Assembly: GCA_002305955.1 (NCBI GenBank)
Contig: DBRH01000030.1
Location: forward strand, 36,720 to 72,431
Direction of reading: 5' to 3'
DNA: 35,712 nucleotides
From: Kosmotogaceae bacterium UBA1373
GTDB taxonomy: Bacteria > Thermotogota > Thermotogae > Petrotogales > Kosmotogaceae
Shown piece by piece: positions 23,760 through 31,423 of this stretch; positions within the stretch are counted from its first letter, which is position 1, and every line of letters begins with the position of its first letter. The notes beneath the pieces were generated by a model. The model saw only the letters and a list, made by a program, of their open reading frames with translations, ran no database searches and was not told where the DNA came from. The position numbers and the translations under genes were made by a program.

Positions 23760-25295
23760 TTGAAGAGGCTAGAGGTTGTTAAGGGCGAATATTACGACAG
23801 TGTGACTCTCATGCTTGTGGCGAAGGAGCTAAAGAAGATTGAAGGCGTTGCCGAGGCCACGTTGAACATGGCAACTGAGGCTAATTTGCATATAATGAAG
23901 ACTGCAGGATTCGAGGTGGATGGTGTGAATGCCTCGCCAGACGATCTGATAATCGGAATCGACTGCCCCGGGGAGCTGTTCGACGGACTGATGGAAACGG
24001 CCAGATCCTATCTCTCCTCGCCCCCGTGGAAGGGTGGTGAGGAGCCGAGCGAATACACGCCCAGGACGCTTGAAGGAGCGTTGTCTGTGCTTCCGGAGGC
24101 CGATATCGCGCTGATCTCTCTGCCGGGAAGGTACGCCGCGGCGGAGGCGATGAAGGCCCTCGAAAGAGGTTTGAACGTAATGCTCTATTCCGACAACGTT
24201 TCACTGGAAGAGGAGATAGAGCTTAAGAGGTACGCCTCCCGGAATGGACTGATAGTGATGGGTCCTGACTGCGGAACGGTGGTCATAAACGGCGAAGGGC
24301 TGGGCTTTTCAAACGCCTGCCCGGTAGGCCCCGTCGGCATAGTTTCGGCATCCGGCACGGGATTGCAAGAAGTGATGGTCCAGCTCGCCAGGCGCGGAGC
24401 AGGTGTGAAGCACGGTCTTGGAACGGGTGGCAGAGATGTTAAGTCGGCCGTGGGCGGCATCTCTTCGCTGATTGCTATAGAAGCGCTCGCGAACGATCCC
24501 GAGATCTCCGTCGTGGTCGTTATAGGTAAACCACCCTCGACCGAAGTGAGGGAAAAGCTTGTCCAGACCCTGAGAAGCTGCGGGAAACAGTCGGTTACAT
24601 GTTTCATGGGAGAGTCGCCCCGCAAGGATGAGCCACAGCTGAAGTACACTACCGGTCTTGAGGAGTGTGCGACCGTCGTGGTGGCGCTCCTAGACGGCAA
24701 AGACGCGGGAAAGGCCAGAGAGGATCTGATGAATGAGTATTTGAAAATCGAAGCCCTTGGACGGAAGAGCGAAACTTCCGGCCGGTTCCTGCGTGGTCTC
24801 TTCACGGGTGGTACGCTCTGTTACGAGGCCGAGAGCATTGCTCGGAGATATCTAGAATCGATTTACGGAAACAACCCGCTGAAGATTGGAATGAAGTTGC
24901 CCGACAGTCTTAAACCAATTCAAAACAGTTTCATAGACTACGGCGAAGATGAATTCACTCAGGGTAAACTCCACCCTATGATCGATCCTTCCTTCAGGAC
25001 CGGACAGCTAAAGATGCAGTCGGAGGATCCCTCGGTCGCGGTCGTTCTCTTCGATGTCGTTCTCGGATACGGCAGCGCGCCGGACCCATCGTCCGAAGTG
25101 GTCGGTGCGATAAAGGGTCTCGAGAGGAAGAGAGGACCGCTTTACGTCGCCTACGTGTGTGGAACGTCCGGCGATCCCCAGTGTCTGGAGAGACAGATCG
25201 CCATTCTGAAGGAGGCCGGCGTTCGAGTCTTCGAGAGCAACGCGAGAGCGTCGATTTTCGCTGCTGCGGCCACGGTCGGGAGGGAACGGAGATGA
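23760..25295 (+). CDS. fdrA: FdrA/AllF, acyl-CoA-synthetase-like carbamoyltransferase subunit
   Basis: A 511-residue FdrA family protein with a succinyl-CoA-synthetase alpha-like fold. Visible are the N-terminal KGEYYDSVTLM, the nucleotide/CoA-binding segments IALISLPGRYAAAEAM and LIVMGPDCGTVVING, then VGIVSASGTGLQEVMVQLARRG. In E. coli it is AllF, part of oxamate carbamoyltransferase. TTG 23760 is chosen, seven bases after GGAGGT, and gives an N-terminus like the family's; a TTG at 23736 lies before that site. It is shorter at the C-terminus than E. coli FdrA (about 555 residues). The missing part may be the following small protein, whose ATG overlaps this stop. Confidence 0.9.
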   Translation: MKRLEVVKGEYYDSVTLMLVAKELKKIEGVAEATLNMATEANLHIMKTAGFEVDGVNASPDDLIIGIDCPGELFDGLMETARSYLSSPPWKGGEEPSEYTPRTLEGALSVLPEADIALISLPGRYAAAEAMKALERGLNVMLYSDNVSLEEEIELKRYASRNGLIVMGPDCGTVVINGEGLGFSNACPVGPVGIVSASGTGLQEVMVQLARRGAGVKHGLGTGGRDVKSAVGGISSLIAIEALANDPEISVVVVIGKPPSTEVREKLVQTLRSCGKQSVTCFMGESPRKDEPQLKYTTGLEECATVVVALLDGKDAGKAREDLMNEYLKIEALGRKSETSGRFLRGLFTGGTLCYEAESIARRYLESIYGNNPLKIGMKLPDSLKPIQNSFIDYGEDEFTQGKLHPMIDPSFRTGQLKMQSEDPSVAVVLFDVVLGYGSAPDPSSEVVGAIKGLERKRGPLYVAYVCGTSGDPQCLERQIAILKEAGVRVFESNARASIFAAAATVGRERR

Positions 25296-25471
25296 GTATG
25301 AAAAAACTTCTGAAAGACGGTCCGAAAGTTATAAACATGGGTATGGAGCAGTTCTACATCGATCTGAAAGCTCGGGAAGTACCTGCCGTCAGGGTCGATT
25401 GGAAGCCCCCGTTGGCCGACAGGGAACTGCTCGGGAAATTGAAGAAGCTGAGAGGTGGTAACTTTGTTTGA
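25292..25471 (+). CDS. Small protein, probably the detached C-terminal segment of FdrA
   Basis: A 59-residue protein between fdrA and allG. It begins at ATG 25292 (ATGA overlap) or ATG 25298, behind GGAG. The core VINMGMEQFYIDL, then AVRVDWKPP and a short leucine/lysine-rich helix, looks like a mini-domain ending in a proline turn. I infer that it corresponds to the C-terminal tail carried by longer FdrA proteins, because 511 plus 59 residues approaches E. coli FdrA length and its position is exactly there. It overlaps the allG start by 8 bases. A sequencing frameshift is unlikely because the ribosome site and the coupled start are intact. Confidence 0.8.
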   Translation: MSMKKLLKDGPKVINMGMEQFYIDLKAREVPAVRVDWKPPLADRELLGKLKKLRGGNFV

Positions 25472-26717
25472 CATCGAAAAGGCCAACCAGACGGCTTTTG
25501 AAAGGCTCCAAAAGGCCGAACCGCATATAGTGGATCTCGGTATAGCCTGCGAGGTTATCCCCGGAATGGAGAAGAACACGATACTCCACGCAGGACCCCC
25601 CATAGATCTGGAAAGGATGTCGGGGCCAATGATGGGCGCCGTAACGGGCGCCGTCATCTACGAAGGCTGGGCCGACACACCCCATAAGGCCATAGAATAC
25701 TTGAAGGAAAAAAACTTGGCGTTCGATCCCTGCCATCACCACAGCGCCGTCGGGCCGATGGCGGGAATAATATCGCCCGGAATGCCCGTATGGATTGTAG
25801 AGGACGGCTCAAGCGGCAAAAGGAGCTACGCTACACTCAACGAAGGACTGGGAAAAGTCCTCAGAATGGGCGCCTTTGACCAAGAGGTCATCGAAAGGCT
25901 TCACTGGATGAGAGAGGTCCTATTCCCCGTGCTCAAGGCGGGCGTGGAGCGTTACGTTGAGGAGAACGGAGGTATCAATCTCAAAAGCCTTATCTCCCAG
26001 GCCCTTCACATGGGTGACGAACTGCACAACAGGAACCGGGCCGCGACCTCCCTGTTCATCCGCTCCCTCGTGCCTTATCTTGTGGAATCCTCCACCGACA
26101 ACACCTCTCTGGCGAAGGTGATCCGGTTCATGGCCGGCAACGATCACTTCTTTCTCAACCCCGGCATGGCCGCGGCGAAGGTTTCGCTGGACGGCGTCGG
26201 TTCTGTCGAGGGCTCTACGATGGTGACCGTTATGGCGCGAAACGGAACGGATTTCGGGATCCAGATCGCCGGTCTGGAAAGGCGGTGGTTCACCTGCCAG
26301 GCCGCGCTGCCGGACGTTTTGCTTTTCCCGGGATTCACCAGGGCCGACGTGAACAGGGATATAGGTGACAGTGCGATAATGGAAACCTACGGAGTCGGAG
26401 GTTTCGCACTGGCCGCGGCGCCCGCTATCGTCCAGTTCGTCGGCGGTACGCCTCAGGATGCCATCAACTACACAAGAGAGATGTACGAGATCTGTCTGGG
26501 TGAAAACAGGAACTTCACGATTCCCTCGCTCAATTTCAGAGGAACCCCGACGGGTATAGATCTCATAAAAGTTGTGGAGACCGGCATCACACCTATTCTC
26601 GATACCGGAGCCGCCCATCGCGAGGCTGGCAGGGGACAGGTCGGTGCCGGCATAGTTAGAATGCCTTCCGAGGCATTCGTATCGGCTGCAACCGCTTTCA
26701 CCGACAGATATTTATAA
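25464..26717 (+). CDS. allG: DUF1116 protein, AllG/YlbE-like oxamate carbamoyltransferase subunit
   Basis: A 417-residue DUF1116 protein. Landmarks shared with E. coli YlbE are TILHAGPPIDLERMSGPM, PCHHHSAVGPMAGI, YATLNEGLGKVLRMGA, MGDELHNRN, GDSAIMETYGVGG and VVETGITPILDTGAAHREAG. The E. coli protein (AllG) is a subunit of oxamate carbamoyltransferase with FdrA and AllH. TTG 25464 is preferred, seven bases after AGAGGTGG, and gives an N-terminus like YlbE; GTG 25455 lies within that ribosome site. It overlaps the small protein gene and is followed 16 bases later by the cyclase gene. Confidence 0.93.
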   Translation: MFDIEKANQTAFERLQKAEPHIVDLGIACEVIPGMEKNTILHAGPPIDLERMSGPMMGAVTGAVIYEGWADTPHKAIEYLKEKNLAFDPCHHHSAVGPMAGIISPGMPVWIVEDGSSGKRSYATLNEGLGKVLRMGAFDQEVIERLHWMREVLFPVLKAGVERYVEENGGINLKSLISQALHMGDELHNRNRAATSLFIRSLVPYLVESSTDNTSLAKVIRFMAGNDHFFLNPGMAAAKVSLDGVGSVEGSTMVTVMARNGTDFGIQIAGLERRWFTCQAALPDVLLFPGFTRADVNRDIGDSAIMETYGVGGFALAAAPAIVQFVGGTPQDAINYTREMYEICLGENRNFTIPSLNFRGTPTGIDLIKVVETGITPILDTGAAHREAGRGQVGAGIVRMPSEAFVSAATAFTDRYL

Positions 26718-26733
26718 AGGAGGGAAACCGCTC

Positions 26734-27525
26734 ATGGAATTGAAAAACTGGGACAAAATCAGAATCTACGAACTCTCGCAACCTATCAGCCACCTGACAC
26801 CGCCTTGGCCTACCTACGAGCCTTTGCAGATAAAGTTCTTCAAGAGGCTCGCGCCGAACGGTGCCAACGGCCAGCTCCTCACGCACTCCAACCATGTAGG
26901 AACACACCTGGATGGATCGCTCCACTTCTGTACTCACGGTCGGGATATTGCGAGCATACCGCTCAACGAACTAGTTGCTCCCGGAGTCGTCGTCGATCTC
27001 TCAGATATAGCGGAGGATTACGGGATATACACCTCCAAAGATATCGAGGACCGCGTCGAGGTGAGGGAAGGGGACATACTGATCATCAACACGGGATACC
27101 ACAGATATGCCTTCGATCAACCGGAAGCCGACGAAGTGCGCTATATGATAAAACATCCCGGGCCAACTAGAGAGTTCGCCGATTGGTGCAGGAAGAAGAA
27201 GTTGAAGTGGATCGGCGTCGATTGCGGTTCGGCCGATCATCCGATGAACACAAAGATTAGAGACTGGATGCCCGTTCAGGCGAAGGAGTGTGACGCACAT
27301 TTCCGTAAGAAATACGGCAAGACTCTCGAAGAGATCTTCCCGCCGGACGACTACCAGTTGATGCACGTGCTTCTCTTCCCCTACGACATAATACACGCCG
27401 AAAACGTCGGCGGAGAAATCGACCAGATACTCAACAGGAGAATGATAATCGGTTGCTTCCCCTGGAGATTCGTGGGCGGAGAGTCCTGCATAAGCAGAAT
27501 AGTAGCTTTCGACGAACAGGAATAG
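26734..27525 (+). CDS. Cyclase-family metal-dependent hydrolase
   Basis: A 263-residue protein of the family that contains kynurenine formamidase and isatin hydrolase, which open amide rings or cleave formamides with Mn or Zn. The metal-binding motif HVGTHLDG gives H54, H58 and D60, with H64 close by. A D-C-G-S-A-D-H-P segment follows near residue 170. ATG 26734 follows AAGGAGG. In this operon a ring-opening step on a cyclic imide, lactam or hydroxylated heterocycle is the natural suggestion (inference). The substrate is unknown. Confidence 0.9.
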   Translation: MELKNWDKIRIYELSQPISHLTPPWPTYEPLQIKFFKRLAPNGANGQLLTHSNHVGTHLDGSLHFCTHGRDIASIPLNELVAPGVVVDLSDIAEDYGIYTSKDIEDRVEVREGDILIINTGYHRYAFDQPEADEVRYMIKHPGPTREFADWCRKKKLKWIGVDCGSADHPMNTKIRDWMPVQAKECDAHFRKKYGKTLEEIFPPDDYQLMHVLLFPYDIIHAENVGGEIDQILNRRMIIGCFPWRFVGGESCISRIVAFDEQE

Positions 27526-27540
27526 AATCCAATTGAAAGC

Positions 27541-28425
27541 GTGGCGATGAAGATGCGCGACTTCGTTCTGGAACGGCCGCAATCCATACCCGAGGCTCTG
27601 GATATCCTGAAAAAAGCCGGAGGAAGGGCTATGGTGAAGAGCGGCGGAACGGATCTGATTGTCTGGCTCCACAGGTCACTTGTGAATCCAGATTGTGTAA
27701 TCGATCTCACGAAGATAGAACAACTCAAAGGGATAGGGCTGTCGAACGGACGTATAGAGATAAAGGCTCTGGCAACACTGAACGAGGTGGCTTCCAACCC
27801 GGCCGTCGGAGAGAAGTTGCCGGCACTGTTCCAGGCCTGCATGGCCCATTCCGATCCTCTGATCAGAAACAGGGCCACAGTTGTCGGCAATGTGTGTTCG
27901 GCCGTTCCTTCGGGAGACGTCATAGCTCCCCTGCTATGCTACGGGGCGATGGTTGAGATCACCGGTCCCTCTGGCGACAGAACGCTCAGAATCGGCGACT
28001 TCATAACCGGTCCCAAGAAGACGGCTCTCGCAGCCGATGAAATAGTGACGGCGATCAAAATCGCTTTGCCTGAGGGGAAGTCGGCCGGATGTTACATCAA
28101 GATAAGCCGTCGCGAAGCCCTGGACATTGCACAGGCGGCCGTTTGTTGCACGGCTTTTGAGAGCGTCACTAGAGAGTTCAGAATCTCATTCTGCGCCGTC
28201 TCCCCACGTCCTGTCAGAGCGACTGAGGCCGAAAGACTACTCAACGGCGCGACGAAGATGGACGACGGTATCGTCGAAGCGGCGGCAAAGCTGGCTATCG
28301 AAGCCGTCGATCCAATTACTGACGTGAGGGCCAGCAGAGAGTACCGTCTGGCGATGATAGAAGAGCTCACGCGCAGAGCTATAAAAAGCTGTGTAGAGAA
28401 GTTGGAAGCGGGAGGACCATCATGA
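27541..28425 (+). CDS. Molybdenum hydroxylase, FAD-binding medium subunit
   Basis: FAD subunit of a xanthine-dehydrogenase-family enzyme, 294 residues. FAD contacts are seen in VKSGGTDLI near residues 32-40 and in RNRATVVGNVCSAVPSGD near 109-126, followed by the CO-dehydrogenase-flavoprotein C-terminal domain. The start is uncertain: GTG 27541, ATG 27547 and ATG 27553 are all in frame and the ribosome site is weak (TTGAAAGCG). The stop overlaps the next ATG. It passes electrons from the 2Fe-2S subunit to an acceptor, which in this anaerobe could be ferredoxin or NAD. Confidence 0.9.
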   Translation: MAMKMRDFVLERPQSIPEALDILKKAGGRAMVKSGGTDLIVWLHRSLVNPDCVIDLTKIEQLKGIGLSNGRIEIKALATLNEVASNPAVGEKLPALFQACMAHSDPLIRNRATVVGNVCSAVPSGDVIAPLLCYGAMVEITGPSGDRTLRIGDFITGPKKTALAADEIVTAIKIALPEGKSAGCYIKISRREALDIAQAAVCCTAFESVTREFRISFCAVSPRPVRATEAERLLNGATKMDDGIVEAAAKLAIEAVDPITDVRASREYRLAMIEELTRRAIKSCVEKLEAGGPS

Positions 28426-28910
28426 GAGATAGAAAGATACAGCTCAATCTGAACGGCCGGTCCGTTTCCCTCGTGGCCGGTGACAACACCACTCTTCTCC
28501 ACGCCCTGCGAGAGTACGGCCTCACGAGCCTCAAGAGAGGTTGTGAAGAGGGAGAATGTGGCGCCTGCACAGTGATCATGAACGGCCTGCCGGAGAAATC
28601 CTGTCTCATCCTGGTTGCCGAAGCCGAAGGAGCCGATATCCTCACCGTCGAAGGATTGATAAAAGATGGGAGGCTTCATCCTATACAGCAGTCCTTCATC
28701 GACGAAGGGGCGATACAGTGCGGTTACTGCACTCCGGGAATGGTTATGACAACCTACGCTTTACTGCTGAAGAACCCCTCTCCAGACGAAGAAGAGATAA
28801 AAGAGGCGCTTTCGGGCAACCTATGCAGGTGCACCGGTTATCTCTCGATAGTCAGGGCCGTAAAGAAGAGCGCCCGAATCATGGCAGGTCTAAGCGAAGG
28901 GAGCGAGTGA
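28422..28910 (+). CDS. Molybdenum hydroxylase, 2x[2Fe-2S] small subunit
   Basis: A 162-residue iron-sulfur subunit. The plant-ferredoxin-type cluster is held by C41, C46, C49 and C61 (GCEEGECGACTV), and the second by C100, C103, C135 and C137 (QCGYCTPGM and LCRCTGY). All eight ligands are present. ATG 28422 overlaps the FAD-subunit stop, and the large subunit starts one base after its stop. It relays electrons from the molybdenum centre to the FAD subunit. Confidence 0.96.
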   Translation: MRDRKIQLNLNGRSVSLVAGDNTTLLHALREYGLTSLKRGCEEGECGACTVIMNGLPEKSCLILVAEAEGADILTVEGLIKDGRLHPIQQSFIDEGAIQCGYCTPGMVMTTYALLLKNPSPDEEEIKEALSGNLCRCTGYLSIVRAVKKSARIMAGLSEGSE

Positions 28911-28911
28911 G

Positions 28912-31326
28912 ATGAAGAATATAAAAACCAATACCGGTGTTGGAAAGTGGTTGCCAAGAAAGTTCGATCTCGAAAAGGCGGCAGGTACTCTTCAGTTTGC
29001 CGATGATCTAAGGTTCGGACCGGAGCTCCTTCATGCTGCCGTCGTTCGCTCGTCTATTCCGCACGGCGAGATACTGTCGATCGATACAGCTCAGGCCCTT
29101 GAGATGCCTGGGGTAGTGAAAGTTTTAGTTGGCGAGGATTTCCCTCACCATTTCGGTCTTTATCTCAAGGATCGAACGCCGATGGCCATCGGCAGAACTA
29201 GATACTGCGGAGAACCCGTGGCACTTGTGGTGGCCGAAGATGAAAACACGGCACGGGAGGCAGTGAAACGTGTCAGGGTCAATTACAAAAAGCTAGAAGC
29301 GATCTTCGATCCTGTGAAGGCCGCCACGACCAACACTGTTCTCGTTCATCCGGAGCTTCACAAATATGAGCACGTAGATTTCATAACGCCTCAACCCAAC
29401 ACGAACATAGGGAACTGGTTCAGAATAAGAAAGGGCGACGCAGAGAAAGCCTTCGGGGAGGCCGACCATATCTTCGAAGAGACCGTCACCTGTCCGCAGA
29501 TAGCCCACGGCTTCCTCGAAACGCTGTGCTCGATCTGCAAGCAAGACCCTGCATCCGGCGAGATAACGATCTGGACATCTGCTCAATCGGCCTTCACCGT
29601 CAGGGATATAATCGCGAAAGGCATCGGCTATCCTCTCCATAAAATTAGAGTCGTAGCACCTCCCATAGGCGGAGGTTTCGGCGGAAAGGCCGGAATGACG
29701 ATCGAGGCGCTCTGTCTGGCGGCCGCCATGGATAAGAATATAGCGGGAAGACCGGTCAAACTCTTTATACCAAGAGAAGAAGTGCTGCTCACATCCTGGG
29801 TTCGTCAGGGCTTCGTGGCTAAAATCGAGCTCGCGGTGAACAACGACGGTCTGATACAGGCAATCCGCAATACCTTCTGGTTCGACACGGGCATCTCGGC
29901 CGAGTATGGCGCCAACCCTGTCAGGAGCGCCGGCTATACGTCTATGGGAGCTTACAACATACCGAACGTCTGGTCCGACTGTTACGCAGTTTACACCAAC
30001 AAACCCTTCGGGGGCGCTTACAGGGGGTTCGGCCTGCCCGAACTCATGAGCGCGCTAGAGGTCGTGATAGACATCGCCGCCGACAAGTTGCACATCGATC
30101 CGGTGGAGTTCAGAAAGAAAAACCTTCTAAGGAAAGGCCAGACCACATGCACCGGTATGCCTATGCACGATCATGCACTCGATAAAATCATCGACCGGGT
30201 TGCCGCGAGTCTCAAGATTTCGCAGAAGGAACCACCCCTCAGGAAAGGCTGGAAAAGGGGCAAAGGAATAGCCCTCGCGATAAAGGCCCCGGCTATTCCC
30301 GCTGACGCTTCCTCTTCGGCTATAGTGAAACTGAATGGCGACGGAACGGTCGAAGTCCTCGCGGCTACGATGGATATGGGGCAGGGGACTTACAGCGCTT
30401 ACGCGCAGATCGTCTCGGAAGAACTCGGCGTACCGTACGACTGGATAAAAGTTTACTACCCAGACACTCAGAGCCACCCTTATGACTGGCAAACGGTTGC
30501 CAGCCGCTCCTGCTGGTCCATGGGAATGGCAGTGAAACGTGCAGCCTGCGACGTGAGGGAAAAACTCATAGCATTGTTTTCGGAGTACTGGCAGGTTTCG
30601 TGTGACAGTATAAGTATTGAATACGGAGTCATAAAATGTAGAAAACTCGGAAAGAACGAAAGAATCGACGAAAGAGTGCAGAATGGCTTCAAAATGCCAG
30701 ACGGCGTTTTGAAGGGTGGTCCAATTATAGGTACTGGATCATTTACGCCTCCAGATATAATCTACCCCGACATCGATACCGGACAATCGGCCAAGAGCGT
30801 GGTCCACTTCACTCTTGGAGCTATCGGGGTGGATATGGAAGTCGATCCCGGAACCGGAAAGATCGTAATAAACAGAGCGGTCGCCGGTTACGATGTGGGA
30901 AAGGCGATAACGCCGATCAACGTGCGCGGTCAGATAGAGGGCGGAACTGTGCAGGGCCTTTCGGCCTGCCTTATGGAGGCCATGGCCTACGATGAAAATG
31001 GCAAACTGCTGACTCCCGATTTCACCGATTACAAAATAGCGACTTTTAAAGATGCACCTGCCGAGATAGAGGCCTTCTGGGAAGAGACACCCGAAGAGAT
31101 TTCTCCATACGGTAACCGTGGAGTCGGGGAGCATTCGATGATCGCACCGGCTCCCGCTACAAACAACGCCCTTTTCAACGCTACCGGTATGAGAATACAC
31201 AGCTACCCGCTGAGCAGGGAAAGGGTTTTCAAAGCCCTCCATGCGAAGGAAAGGGGAGAGACAGACTTCTGGGAGTGGCCTTACGCACTCGACCTGGCTT
31301 TCAGAAAGGCAAAAAAAGAGTGGTGA
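28912..31326 (+). CDS. Molybdenum hydroxylase, molybdopterin-binding large subunit
   Basis: Catalytic subunit of a xanthine-dehydrogenase-family hydroxylase, 804 residues, adding oxygen from water to a carbon next to nitrogen or to an aldehyde. Cofactor-binding motifs are IGGGFGGKAGM near 253-263, GAYRGFGLPE with R371, DMGQGTYSAYAQ, and the catalytic base E740 in GVGEHSM. By eye alignment to bovine xanthine oxidase, the substrate-binding Glu802 position is A260 and the Arg880 position is S339. Their spacing (79 against 78) supports the alignment. Xanthine is therefore an unlikely substrate. It ends the catabolic operon. Confidence 0.93.
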   Translation: MKNIKTNTGVGKWLPRKFDLEKAAGTLQFADDLRFGPELLHAAVVRSSIPHGEILSIDTAQALEMPGVVKVLVGEDFPHHFGLYLKDRTPMAIGRTRYCGEPVALVVAEDENTAREAVKRVRVNYKKLEAIFDPVKAATTNTVLVHPELHKYEHVDFITPQPNTNIGNWFRIRKGDAEKAFGEADHIFEETVTCPQIAHGFLETLCSICKQDPASGEITIWTSAQSAFTVRDIIAKGIGYPLHKIRVVAPPIGGGFGGKAGMTIEALCLAAAMDKNIAGRPVKLFIPREEVLLTSWVRQGFVAKIELAVNNDGLIQAIRNTFWFDTGISAEYGANPVRSAGYTSMGAYNIPNVWSDCYAVYTNKPFGGAYRGFGLPELMSALEVVIDIAADKLHIDPVEFRKKNLLRKGQTTCTGMPMHDHALDKIIDRVAASLKISQKEPPLRKGWKRGKGIALAIKAPAIPADASSSAIVKLNGDGTVEVLAATMDMGQGTYSAYAQIVSEELGVPYDWIKVYYPDTQSHPYDWQTVASRSCWSMGMAVKRAACDVREKLIALFSEYWQVSCDSISIEYGVIKCRKLGKNERIDERVQNGFKMPDGVLKGGPIIGTGSFTPPDIIYPDIDTGQSAKSVVHFTLGAIGVDMEVDPGTGKIVINRAVAGYDVGKAITPINVRGQIEGGTVQGLSACLMEAMAYDENGKLLTPDFTDYKIATFKDAPAEIEAFWEETPEEISPYGNRGVGEHSMIAPAPATNNALFNATGMRIHSYPLSRERVFKALHAKERGETDFWEWPYALDLAFRKAKKEW

Positions 31327-31423
31327 GCGACAGGCCTTCTCAGTAACAGCCCAACGCCCAACGGTCGGCCACAATAGAGGATTTTCGATACGGACCTGCT
31401 ATCATCTATTCGGAGGTGCACCC

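Noticed and set aside
25920..26618. Minus-strand ORF of 232 residues
   Set aside because: It is antisense to the well-conserved DUF1116 gene and has arginine- and histidine-rich, non-protein-like composition.
28912..31326. Naming the molybdenum enzyme xanthine dehydrogenase
   Set aside because: The Glu802 and Arg880 positions that bind purine are Ala and Ser, so only family membership is claimed.
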